Program-made: the position numbers and the translations under genes
Shown: positions 42,278 through 48,998 of the stretch, piece after piece
Position numbering within the stretch: the first letter of the stretch is position 1
Layout: every line of letters starts with the position of its first letter
Notes under the pieces: model-generated
The model's input: only the letters and a program-made list of their open reading frames with translations
What the model was told of the DNA's origin: nothing
Databases searched by the model: none
NCBI GenBank assembly: GCA_011620555.1
Contig: WOYY01000045.1
Coordinates: forward strand, 1 to 48,998
Length of the DNA stretch: 48,998 bases
Origin: Anaerolineaceae bacterium
GTDB taxonomy: Bacteria; Chloroflexota; Anaerolineae; Anaerolineales; Anaerolineaceae
Direction of reading: 5' to 3'

Positions 42278-43801
42278 CTATTCCGAATCCCTCAGCGCAC
42301 TCAAATCATACAGAATATAGCCATCACCCTCAGCATAAACGGAATATTCCGATAACTTCGCCATCAACTGCGGTTGGGCGTTCAACTCGCCAAAATGCGT
42401 GACGAGGAACAGATCATACGGCCCAGTCAGCTTATCAAAATAGGCGTCGAAGTCATCAAAGGCGCTGCCAGAACGAATCTGCTCCAGGTTCAGGTCGCCC
42501 ACATAGGGCCATAACGGCACCATCCGATAGCCATAGTAGGCCAGATTTGTGCCGTAGTTATGGGTCAGCGCAATGACTTTCTGATCTGCAGGAATCGCGT
42601 CGCCCACCAGTTTCCAGCCGGCCGGTTCACCGCGATAATTGCGCTCTTTAAGGTCTTTGTAAACATTCCAGCTGGCATAGGCGATGGCGATGATCCCAAC
42701 CGCTACCAAACCGACCTTGAGGAGAGCCTTTTTATCCGCAGCGCTGCAGGCCACAATCTCTGCAACCTGGCCCAGAGCAATGGCGGTGATTGGCACTAAA
42801 ACGATGGAATAATAATTATGAGTATAGATATGATGCGGGACAAAGATGCCCAAGATCAGATACCCCACCCATAAGCCAATTGTCAGCAAACGGCCGGTCT
42901 TTGGGTAGAGCAAAGTACTGACAAAAGCCGCTATGAGAACGGCAAATGGAATAACATCCGTGATAATGCCGCCCCAGCCCAGGGCATAGCGAGAGGTTGG
43001 GATGATGGTTCGGATATCCAGCCAGAAATTAGCCAGGAACTCGCTCGCGCCAGGACTGATGAACTTATAAAAGACTAGAGGAAAGACGGCGGATAACCCC
43101 GCGATCAGCCACACCTTCCCGCTCTTAACCACCTTCCCGATCCCATCCGAAAAGAGCAAAATCAGGGCATAGGCGGGCAGCAGCATGAAAACCGGGTTCG
43201 GCTTCACGAGGATCGTTAGCCCCGTGACCACGCCGGCGATGATCGCATCCCGCCAGGAGCGGTTGTCAAACCAGTTCATAAAGCACACCAGTGACCAGAC
43301 CATCCCGGCCACCATCAGGGCTTCAGGCTGGAAAGAGCGGCTGGCGATCACGCCAAAAGGAACAAAGAGATAAAAAGCCAGGCTGACCAGCCCCGCACCC
43401 CGGGAGGCCAGCCTTTTGACCAGCAGGTAGATGCCCACGCCACCGCCGCACCAGAACAGCGCGGTGACGATCCGGGAGACCCATAATACTTCCTTCCCGA
43501 TCAGCAGGTAGATCAAGGCAACCAGACCCTCGGTGATCGGCGGCTCACGGCGCGTGACATAATCGTATAAGGCCGGATCAGTGGCGTAGGCCGCGTGCTC
43601 CGGATCAGCGGAGGGATCCATCTGCAGATAAATCCGGCGGGCAACCACGGCAGAGCGCAGCTGACGGGTGGCATGGAAATCCAAAGGCGGATCGGTCAGG
43701 TCAATCATGCGCACAAAAAAGCCCCCTACCAATAGAATAATGACAGCCAGCGTGTAAAATAATTGATTTGCTGAGAAGGATTTCTCTCCATTATTGTCCA
43801 T
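42278..43801 (-). CDS. GT39/ArnT-like membrane glycosyltransferase
   Basis: A 507-residue membrane protein with about eleven helices. The first helix is at about 12-33. The outer loop has IDLTDPPLDFHATRQLRSAV, matching the GT39/PMT catalytic loop, with Asp at LDFH. It then has RREPPITEGLVALIYLLIGK, also typical. The C-terminal soluble part is short and ends in VYAEGDGYILYDLS. By family knowledge it uses lipid-linked sugar at the outer membrane face; target unknown. The start at 43801 behind AGAAGG is preferred to the longer frame reaching into the preceding GT2 gene. It forms a same-strand run with the GT2 genes. Confidence 0.85.
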   Translation of the reverse strand: MDNNGEKSFSANQLFYTLAVIILLVGGFFVRMIDLTDPPLDFHATRQLRSAVVARRIYLQMDPSADPEHAAYATDPALYDYVTRREPPITEGLVALIYLLIGKEVLWVSRIVTALFWCGGGVGIYLLVKRLASRGAGLVSLAFYLFVPFGVIASRSFQPEALMVAGMVWSLVCFMNWFDNRSWRDAIIAGVVTGLTILVKPNPVFMLLPAYALILLFSDGIGKVVKSGKVWLIAGLSAVFPLVFYKFISPGASEFLANFWLDIRTIIPTSRYALGWGGIITDVIPFAVLIAAFVSTLLYPKTGRLLTIGLWVGYLILGIFVPHHIYTHNYYSIVLVPITAIALGQVAEIVACSAADKKALLKVGLVAVGIIAIAYASWNVYKDLKERNYRGEPAGWKLVGDAIPADQKVIALTHNYGTNLAYYGYRMVPLWPYVGDLNLEQIRSGSAFDDFDAYFDKLTGPYDLFLVTHFGELNAQPQLMAKLSEYSVYAEGDGYILYDLSALRDSE

Positions 43802-43868
43802 GATTCCAGCCTTCTGATAATGGGTTCGTCTACCCTGATTGAACAAGCAACAAATGGTGATCCTGGTG

Positions 43869-44861
43869 CTATTCCTCGCCGGCATCCCACCGGATCCCGT
43901 TTAAGTCAACAACCAAGCGCTGTGTGCGATGGCTCAGCCGCCTTCTGGCCTTGCGATACCCCAGGAACAATCCGGATAAACCTAAAACACCGCCCAAAGC
44001 CTGAACCCACTTATACCAGACTTTCAACACCGCGCGGGGCTGAATCGACCAGGCCTGGCGGAAATGCCTGAGCGCTTCCCTTGGCTCTCCTGAGTCAATT
44101 AGTCTTCGGGCGGAAAAGACATGCAGGCCCGCCCGAATCTTCCGGTCATGCTGGGTCAAAACAGCTTCAAACTGGGGTTCCGACCGCAGGCCATTGATGA
44201 AGTTAAACGCCTCATCCACAAATTTCGCCGAGAGGGCGATCGTCTTGGCGTCCTCATGCGTCCGCTCCACAGCCCAAAATTCATCCACATGCTGAATCGG
44301 GTAGGCGGCCGCAATCCGCACCCAGAGTTCGTGATCCAGGATCAAATGGCTCTCCTGCCGAAGATACTTGGCCTGTTTCAGGGCCTCATTCCGCATGAAA
44401 ACAGCCGGCTGCAGGAGGACATTGAACGCCAAGAGATCTTCGAGGCTGTACTGGCGGTAAGGGTGCCAGTCCAAAAGCCGCCCCTCGCCATCCACCATCA
44501 CCCCGTTGCCATAGACCATTCCCAGGCCGGGGTTGGCGGTCATCACTTTCACCGCCTGGCTGACCACGTCACAGGTGTAATAAAGGTCGTCCGAATTGAT
44601 CCAGGCCACGATTTCACCCTTGGCCCGCTGAAAGCCTTTATTGATCGCCTCAGCCTGCCCATGGTCTTTCTCAGAAACCCAATAGGCCAGCTTATCCTCA
44701 TATTTGCGGATGATATCCTGACTGCCGTCACTCGATCCCCCATCAATGACAAGATACTCCAGCGGCGTATAGTCCTGGCAAAAGACAGACAGCATCGTTT
44801 GTTCCAAATACTGCGCCTGGTTATAGGAGGGTGTAATGATGGAAACGAGTGGTCGGTCCAT
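43869..44861 (-). CDS. GT2-family glycosyltransferase with C-terminal membrane-associated tail
   Basis: A 330-residue GT2 enzyme: [20 protein letters not shown] (4-23), [20 protein letters not shown], the DxD-type [11 protein letters not shown] and the late [12 protein letters not shown] block. Beyond the transferase core (about 1-230) is a helical tail of 100 residues with [20 protein letters not shown] (a TPR-like hairpin) and a short hydrophobic stretch ([17 protein letters not shown]) followed by many Arg, which suggests membrane contact. It is related to the GT2 gene at 40988 but not a recent copy. Donor and acceptor are unknown. Neighbours point to surface glycan assembly. Confidence 0.9.
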   Translation of the reverse strand: MDRPLVSIITPSYNQAQYLEQTMLSVFCQDYTPLEYLVIDGGSSDGSQDIIRKYEDKLAYWVSEKDHGQAEAINKGFQRAKGEIVAWINSDDLYYTCDVVSQAVKVMTANPGLGMVYGNGVMVDGEGRLLDWHPYRQYSLEDLLAFNVLLQPAVFMRNEALKQAKYLRQESHLILDHELWVRIAAAYPIQHVDEFWAVERTHEDAKTIALSAKFVDEAFNFINGLRSEPQFEAVLTQHDRKIRAGLHVFSARRLIDSGEPREALRHFRQAWSIQPRAVLKVWYKWVQALGGVLGLSGLFLGYRKARRRLSHRTQRLVVDLNGIRWDAGEE

Positions 44862-44915
44862 TGGAGTTATCGCTTTTCCTAACCTATCCCGCCTGACCAG
44901 CAGAAAGGCCTTTGA

Positions 44916-45731
44916 TCAGAAAAGGCTCTCATAATCAACCTTTTCAAAGACCGTCAATTTGCCGTCAACCGTTGCATCCAGCACTTTGCGGCCATCGGCC
45001 TCATACGCCGCGCGGGCCATCTGGTAAGCCCTTTCAGAGCCTTCCAGGTCCGGCAGCTGCCAGCGGAAGCCCTTCCCAAAATATTGGCCTGAGAAGTGGT
45101 TGGGGTCATCGCCTTCGGATGTAACCGTGGCGTTCGCCGGGCCTTGGGTGACAAAGCTATGGTCCACGCCGATCAGGATCGCTTCCGAGAAGCCCATAAA
45201 ATAGGCCAGCTGGAGGCAGACATAGGTCACGGTGAAGCCCTCAAACATCCGATCTGTCGCATCGCCGGTGAAGCTCTCAGGCAAGGTGTAATCCGTATCA
45301 AGGAACAGCATCTCCGGCCCGGCCTCAAAATACCTGCGTGCCCGCCAGGTGACAAACTTGGGGATATCCAGGGCAGAAATGTCGGCATGGCACTGTTCCA
45401 GAACGAGATCATTCACCGCAACCAGGCAGGAGGTTTTGAAATCATACTCCTCGAAAGCCAGGTAGATCCGGTTCATCCCGAAGGTGAACTCCCCGGCCAG
45501 TTGGCTCAAGTCGGTATTGCGCAGGCTGGGGCCATTGCCCACAATGAAACAGCGCTGACCGGCATATTTATTCCGGTAGGTTTCCAGGCGCGCCTTGTTA
45601 TTCATCCAAACCGGGGAAAAGATCCTGGCCAGCAGATGCCGGTCCCGATTGTGCCAGGTCCAATAGCGGTCCGACCCAAACCGCCAGAGGGGTTCGGGCA
45701 GGATTTTCTTTAAGGTCGATTTCGCAGTCAC
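44916..45731 (-). CDS. DUF115 / MptE-like protein, possible sugar-acid transferase
   Basis: A 271-residue protein with the DUF115-type core. GQRCFIVGNGPSLRNTDLSQ (58-77) is its nucleotide-binding signature, followed by FTFGMNRIYLAF and later AYFMGFSEAILIGVDHSF. DUF115 is shared by archaeal MptE pterin kinases and by bacterial Maf flagellin glycosyltransferases that use CMP-nonulosonic acids. Next to a NeuA-like CMP-sugar gene, a glycosyltransferase-like role is more attractive than pterin chemistry. This is inference from context. The start is GTG, five bases after the SDR stop, so the two are coupled. No clear ribosome site is seen. Confidence 0.78.
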   Translation of the reverse strand: MTAKSTLKKILPEPLWRFGSDRYWTWHNRDRHLLARIFSPVWMNNKARLETYRNKYAGQRCFIVGNGPSLRNTDLSQLAGEFTFGMNRIYLAFEEYDFKTSCLVAVNDLVLEQCHADISALDIPKFVTWRARRYFEAGPEMLFLDTDYTLPESFTGDATDRMFEGFTVTYVCLQLAYFMGFSEAILIGVDHSFVTQGPANATVTSEGDDPNHFSGQYFGKGFRWQLPDLEGSERAYQMARAAYEADGRKVLDATVDGKLTVFEKVDYESLF

Positions 45732-45735
45732 CGGG

Positions 45736-46503
45736 CTACTCTGTGCTCAAGCGGGCGGTCGCCCCGCCATCTACGATCAGAGCCTGACCGGTGATGAAGG
45801 AGGATTGGGTATTATCCGCCAGGAAGTAGATCGAACGGCCAATCTCTTCCGGCTGGCCGATCCGGCCGTTCACGGTCCGGCGGGCGAGGTTGTCCAGACG
45901 CTCCTGCATATCACCGCTGCCGGCATGGCCGCGGTTCATGCCGGCACGCAGCATGGGCGTATCCACCGCGCCGGGGAGGATGGCATTCACCCGGATGTTA
46001 TCCGGCGCAAATTCAATTGCCATCGCCCGGGTCAGCGCCAGCAGGCCGCCCTTGCTCGCCGCATAGGCCGCAATGTTGGCGGAGGTGGCCACAGCATGGA
46101 CGGAGGAGGTATTCACAATCGCGCCGCCGCCCCTGGCCTTCAGCAAGGGATAGGCCAATTTTGCACCCAGAAAAACGGAGCGCAGGTTCGAGGCAAGCAC
46201 CAGATCCCATTCTTCCGCGCTGGTCTCGACCAAAGGCTTGGTGATCTGCACAGCCGCGTTGTTCACCACGGCGTCCAGGGAATCTGTTTCAGCCTTGACC
46301 TGGTCATAGATCCCTTCAATCTGCTCAGGCAGGGAGATATCCGCCTGGATATAAACGCCATTCTCGGGGAATTCAGCGTATTTGGGCTGCCGGTCCACAC
46401 CAAACACCCGCCAGCCATGGTCCGCAAACACTTTCACAGTCGCCTGGCCGATTCCGCCCGCCGCGCCGGTGATCAACATCATCCTGGTCTCTTTTTCAGT
46501 CAT
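45736..46503 (-). CDS. Short-chain dehydrogenase/reductase
   Basis: A 255-residue classical SDR. The NAD(P) motif is TGAAGGIGQA (12-21), followed by NNAAVQI (87-93), the catalytic Ser in NTSSVHA and YAASK with the catalytic Tyr and Lys (about 151-155). The PGAVDTPML block follows, and GQALIVDGGA closes the fold. An Asp after the second strand (GVDRQPK) points to NAD preference. Likely oxidises or reduces a hydroxyl of a sugar or acid intermediate. It lies in a tight run with the D-2-hydroxyacid dehydrogenase, the cytidylyltransferase and the DUF115 gene, so a joint pathway is probable. Substrate unknown. Confidence 0.9.
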   Translation of the reverse strand: MTEKETRMMLITGAAGGIGQATVKVFADHGWRVFGVDRQPKYAEFPENGVYIQADISLPEQIEGIYDQVKAETDSLDAVVNNAAVQITKPLVETSAEEWDLVLASNLRSVFLGAKLAYPLLKARGGGAIVNTSSVHAVATSANIAAYAASKGGLLALTRAMAIEFAPDNIRVNAILPGAVDTPMLRAGMNRGHAGSGDMQERLDNLARRTVNGRIGQPEEIGRSIYFLADNTQSSFITGQALIVDGGATARLSTE

Positions 46504-46564
46504 AGGTGCTGTCCTTCCATTTCTTCTAGAGTGGATATTCTATCATCACTGAAGGTTCCGGGGA

Positions 46565-47542
46565 TCAGGCGCCATACTCTTTTTGCAATGCGCCCAACCG
46601 ATCCGTCGGGATCTCCAGACCAATCAACAAATTCTTGACCGTGTTCCAGTGCACCCGCTCCCAAAATCTGGGGCTGGAATTCGTATTGTGGGGCGAAAGG
46701 AGCACATTTTCCATGCTCAAAAGCGGGCTGTCGCTCGGCAGCGGTTCATCCTCAAAAACATCCAACGCTCCGCCGCCCAGGCGGCCCTGCGCCAGCGCCT
46801 CCACCAATGCAGGCTGATCGATGATCGGCCCGCGGGCCGTGTTGATCAGGACCGCGCCGGGCTTGACCCAGCTCAGGGTCTCAGCATTGATCAGATGCTG
46901 GCTGGTGGGGTTCAGGGAGCAGTTGATGCTGATGAAATCCGAGCGGGAAAGCAGGTCCTGCAGGCCGGTCATTTCCACGCCGTTTTCCAGCAGGAAATCC
47001 GGCGCGATATCCACGATGTCATTCCCCAGGAGTTTCATCCCAAAGCCGCGCGCCCGCCGCAGGACCGCCTGGCCGACGTTCCCCACCCCAACCACGCCTA
47101 AGGTGGACTCGCTCAGGGTTTTGCCGCTGATCTTCTTCCATTCGCCCGACTTCATCGCGTCATCCAGCCAAGGGATCTGCCGGGCAAAGGACAGTAAATA
47201 CCCCAGCACGCTTTCCGAAACGGGGACGGTGAAAGCGTTGGGCGTATTCCCAACCCGCACGCCAAAATCCGCCGCGGCGGCCTGATCAATCGAGTCAATC
47301 CCCGTCCCCCACTTGGAGATCACCCGCAGCCGGGGCTGGCAGGCTGCGATCACCCGCCGGGTGTAGCGGTCATCACCGCAGATCGTGCCATCGAACTGGC
47401 CCGCAAAAGCCAGAATTTCTTCTTCCGAAAGCCGCTCATGCACTTCCGGCACGATCAGGTTCAGGTCAAAAGCTTTCAAAACTGGTCGGAATCGGTCCAA
47501 TTCCGGCAAAAGATAGGGGGCAGATACTAAAACGTCTTTCAT
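46565..47542 (-). CDS. D-2-hydroxyacid dehydrogenase (SerA-like)
   Basis: A 325-residue NAD-dependent D-2-hydroxyacid dehydrogenase. The Rossmann motif is GVVGVGNVGQAVLRRA (about 148-163), with the substrate Arg in NTARGPIIDQ (about 234-243), the Glu in DVFEDEPLP and the catalytic His in LLSPHNTNSS, where the usual final Gly/Ala is replaced. The N-terminus (FDGTICGDDRYTRRVI) is of the phosphoglycerate-dehydrogenase group, but the serine-regulation domain is absent. Given its place beside a CMP-sugar synthetase gene, a role in making a sugar acid rather than serine is suggested. It starts 40 bases after the cytidylyltransferase stop on the same strand. Confidence 0.9.
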   Translation of the reverse strand: MKDVLVSAPYLLPELDRFRPVLKAFDLNLIVPEVHERLSEEEILAFAGQFDGTICGDDRYTRRVIAACQPRLRVISKWGTGIDSIDQAAAADFGVRVGNTPNAFTVPVSESVLGYLLSFARQIPWLDDAMKSGEWKKISGKTLSESTLGVVGVGNVGQAVLRRARGFGMKLLGNDIVDIAPDFLLENGVEMTGLQDLLSRSDFISINCSLNPTSQHLINAETLSWVKPGAVLINTARGPIIDQPALVEALAQGRLGGGALDVFEDEPLPSDSPLLSMENVLLSPHNTNSSPRFWERVHWNTVKNLLIGLEIPTDRLGALQKEYGA

Positions 47543-47582
47543 CCAGGAACTCCAGGTTCAATCCAACTTTTTAGGGTTTGGG

Positions 47583-48260
47583 TCAGGCTCCACCATGAAG
47601 CTGTTTATACAGCGTTTCGGCCACGGTGAAATCCAGTTCTTCGTCAATGTCCCAAGCTTCGTTCGCCGGGATCTCAAACATCAAAGGCCGTTCGCCCAGC
47701 CGGTTCCGCCGGGAGGTCAGAGATTCCCTTGAAAAAATATAGATACAGGAATTCTCTTCATAGATCGGGGGCAGGTCCTGGGTCCGCAGCAGGACATTCG
47801 GATCGTGGTTCACAGGCTGGCCGGCGTGGTCCCAAAGGCGGGTTTGCAAGCGGGTCACGCCAAAGAGTGAATCGTATGCCGGAAGGTTCTCAAAAAAGGT
47901 CCGGATCGCTCGGGATACCGTCTCAGGGGTCAGCAGGGGATTCGTGGTGTGGGTCTGCAGATAAAAATCCGCGGGAAATTCGGCCGTGTCGTGAAGCAGG
48001 ATGGCATTCATCGGAACCGTGTCCGCCCGCAGAACTTCCGGACGGCGCAGTCTTTTCACCGTTGGGAAGTCTTTCTGCAAGCCCTCGAGGATCAGATCGC
48101 TGTCCGTATCCACAACAATCTCATCCACGGCCTCCACCGCCAGGAGGGTATTCAGGATATGGTGGTAGAGCGGTTTTCCGGCCAAGGGACGGTAATTCTT
48201 CCCTGGCACCCGGACAGAGTGATGCCGCATGGGCACTAATGCGATCAGTTTAGGTTCCAT
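47583..48260 (-). CDS. NeuA-like CMP-sugar synthetase (acylneuraminate cytidylyltransferase family)
   Basis: A 225-residue nucleotidyltransferase of the NeuA/KdsB type. It shows ALVPMRHHSVRVPGKNYRPL (8-27; the R-x-x-S-x-R-x-P-G-K-N loop binds CTP), GKPLYHHIL, EIVVDTDSD and YLQTHTTNPLL with the acidic and Gln residues of the active site, and a C-terminal ANEAWDIDEELDFTVAE where the two Asp bind magnesium. It activates an acidic sugar (neuraminate-like, Kdo-like or another 2-oxo or carboxylated sugar) as CMP derivative. No NeuB, NeuC or KdsA is found in the window. It heads the minus-strand run ending in the DUF115 gene. Confidence 0.88.
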   Translation of the reverse strand: MEPKLIALVPMRHHSVRVPGKNYRPLAGKPLYHHILNTLLAVEAVDEIVVDTDSDLILEGLQKDFPTVKRLRRPEVLRADTVPMNAILLHDTAEFPADFYLQTHTTNPLLTPETVSRAIRTFFENLPAYDSLFGVTRLQTRLWDHAGQPVNHDPNVLLRTQDLPPIYEENSCIYIFSRESLTSRRNRLGERPLMFEIPANEAWDIDEELDFTVAETLYKQLHGGA

Positions 48261-48300
48261 ACCCTACTTTCAGCCAGGTTCAAACTCTCACAAGGGGATT

Positions 48301-48348
48301 ATTATAATCCTCAATGAAAGAAGGCATATTCAACAAATGAATTATAAT
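48301..48348. promoter_or_regulatory. Divergent -10 elements between the cytidylyltransferase and membrane-protein genes
   Basis: TATAAT occurs on the minus strand at 48301-48306, about 40 bases before the cytidylyltransferase start, and on the plus strand at 48343-48348, about 25 bases before the membrane-protein start. Neither has a good -35 match, so both are tentative. Confidence 0.35.
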
Positions 48349-48373
48349 GGAGAATGGCAAAGGGAGAGGTACG

Positions 48374-48998
48374 ATGACCAAAACAATAAAAACGAAAAAT
48401 ACCCTGATCAGATTAATCCCATTTTTGATCGCGATATTAATTCTGCTGCCTCGCCTAATTTCGCCCCAGTTTGGGCTGATGGACGACGCCAGAACCCTAT
48501 CCCAATCGCAGCAATTCCTGAATGGCGATTTCAGTATGAGCAAGGACTTACAGGCGGGTCGGTTCAGACCCATCTACTGGCTCTACTATACGATCATTTA
48601 TATATTCGCTGGCTATCACCCCTTTTGGTATTTTGTGGGCAATCTTATCCTCCTATTCATCCTGTTGATTGAAATTCGGCTGCTCATCAAGCGCTCAGGC
48701 GGCACCGAATGGCAGAGTCTGTTGACCAGTTGTCTTTTCCTCTTTTCGATGCCAATCATTGAAAATTTCTACACTTTGTCCAAGGGTGAACCCTTGCTGC
48801 TGGTCCTGATGCTGGGCGCTGTGCTGCTTCTAGACTCCAAGCCTTCCGACCAGCCCAAATTCCCCTGGGTCAAAGGCCTCTTAGCAGCCTTATTCATCCT
48901 GCTGGCCATCTTGGTCAAAGAAACCACTATTGTGATGTTGCCCGTCACTTTGCTATGGGCACTATACGTGACACTTACAAAGGACAAAAGCCTTAAGC
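48374..48998 (+). CDS. GT-C-like polytopic membrane protein, cut by the right edge
   Basis: An open frame of 208 codons with no stop before the window ends. The start ATG has GAGAGGT upstream. The product opens with MTKTIKTKNTLIRLIPFLIA (first membrane helix), then a loop FGLMDDARTLSQSQQFLNGD with the di-acidic motif of GT-C-like enzymes, and SKDLQAGRFRPIYWLYYTI. Four or more helices follow. The loop pattern resembles the repeat-flanked gene at 31688. Family and substrate are unknown. It is divergent from the NeuA-like gene and probably belongs to the same envelope-glycan region. The 3' end lies outside. Confidence 0.75.
   Translation, partial: MTKTIKTKNTLIRLIPFLIAILILLPRLISPQFGLMDDARTLSQSQQFLNGDFSMSKDLQAGRFRPIYWLYYTIIYIFAGYHPFWYFVGNLILLFILLIEIRLLIKRSGGTEWQSLLTSCLFLFSMPIIENFYTLSKGEPLLLVLMLGAVLLLDSKPSDQPKFPWVKGLLAALFILLAILVKETTIVMLPVTLLWALYVTLTKDKSLK

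Overview
This window looks like a chromosomal segment of a Chloroflexota bacterium, most likely class Anaerolineae. This is an inference from gene style. It has a STAND-type regulator with a C-terminal BTAD domain, a fused alpha-beta E1 dehydrogenase, a Tad pilus locus without a secretin (as expected for a cell without a classical outer membrane), and many large polytopic GT-C-like membrane proteins. Composition is moderate overall, with clearly AT-richer patches at about 19.8-21.1 kb and 31.6-33.4 kb. There is no transposase, CRISPR array, rRNA or replication origin. One tRNA gene (tRNA-Gly, anticodon UCC) is present.

Layout. 0-5.6 kb: a large MalT/SARP-like regulator on the minus strand, then a YjbQ-family and an AIM24-family protein on the plus strand, then an isoprenylcysteine-methyltransferase-like membrane protein. 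5.7-19.8 kb: a complete Tad (Flp/type IVb pilus) locus. Read in the direction of transcription it encodes two Flp prepilins, a lytic-transglycosylase-like exported protein, two TadE pseudopilins, two TadG-like proteins, CpaB, TadZ/CpaE, TadB, TadC, a TPR membrane protein and TadA, and it ends in a clear terminator. The prepilin peptidase is divergent. The second pilin has a perfect consensus promoter and its own terminator, so it is probably the abundant major pilin.

19.8-24.6 kb: two GT87-like paralogues, another polytopic membrane protein, and a DUF192 protein. 24.7-28.2 kb: a two-gene 2-oxoacid dehydrogenase operon (fused E1 alpha-beta, then E2 with two apparent E3-binding domains). 28.4-31.5 kb: a UroD-family methyltransferase-like gene, a scar holding two gene remnants, and a GntR/UTRA regulator. 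31.5-36.9 kb: tRNA-Gly, an AT-rich membrane-protein gene flanked by 28-bp direct repeats, and the gatCAB operon for tRNA-dependent amidation.

37.1-48.998 kb: surface-glycan and envelope genes. These are GT-C-like membrane proteins, two GT2 glycosyltransferases, a DUF115 protein, an SDR, a D-2-hydroxyacid dehydrogenase and a NeuA-like cytidylyltransferase. Mixed in are a Kbl/BioF-type PLP enzyme, a small cysteine-rich protein, one decayed gene, and a membrane-protein gene cut by the right edge. The 44.9-48.3 kb run may make and transfer a CMP-activated acidic sugar, but no sugar-acid synthase is visible here.

Most interesting signals: the promoter/terminator architecture of the pilin genes, the Tad-linked transglycosylase and TPR proteins, the direct-repeat-flanked islet between gatB and tRNA-Gly, and the CMP-sugar/DUF115 run.
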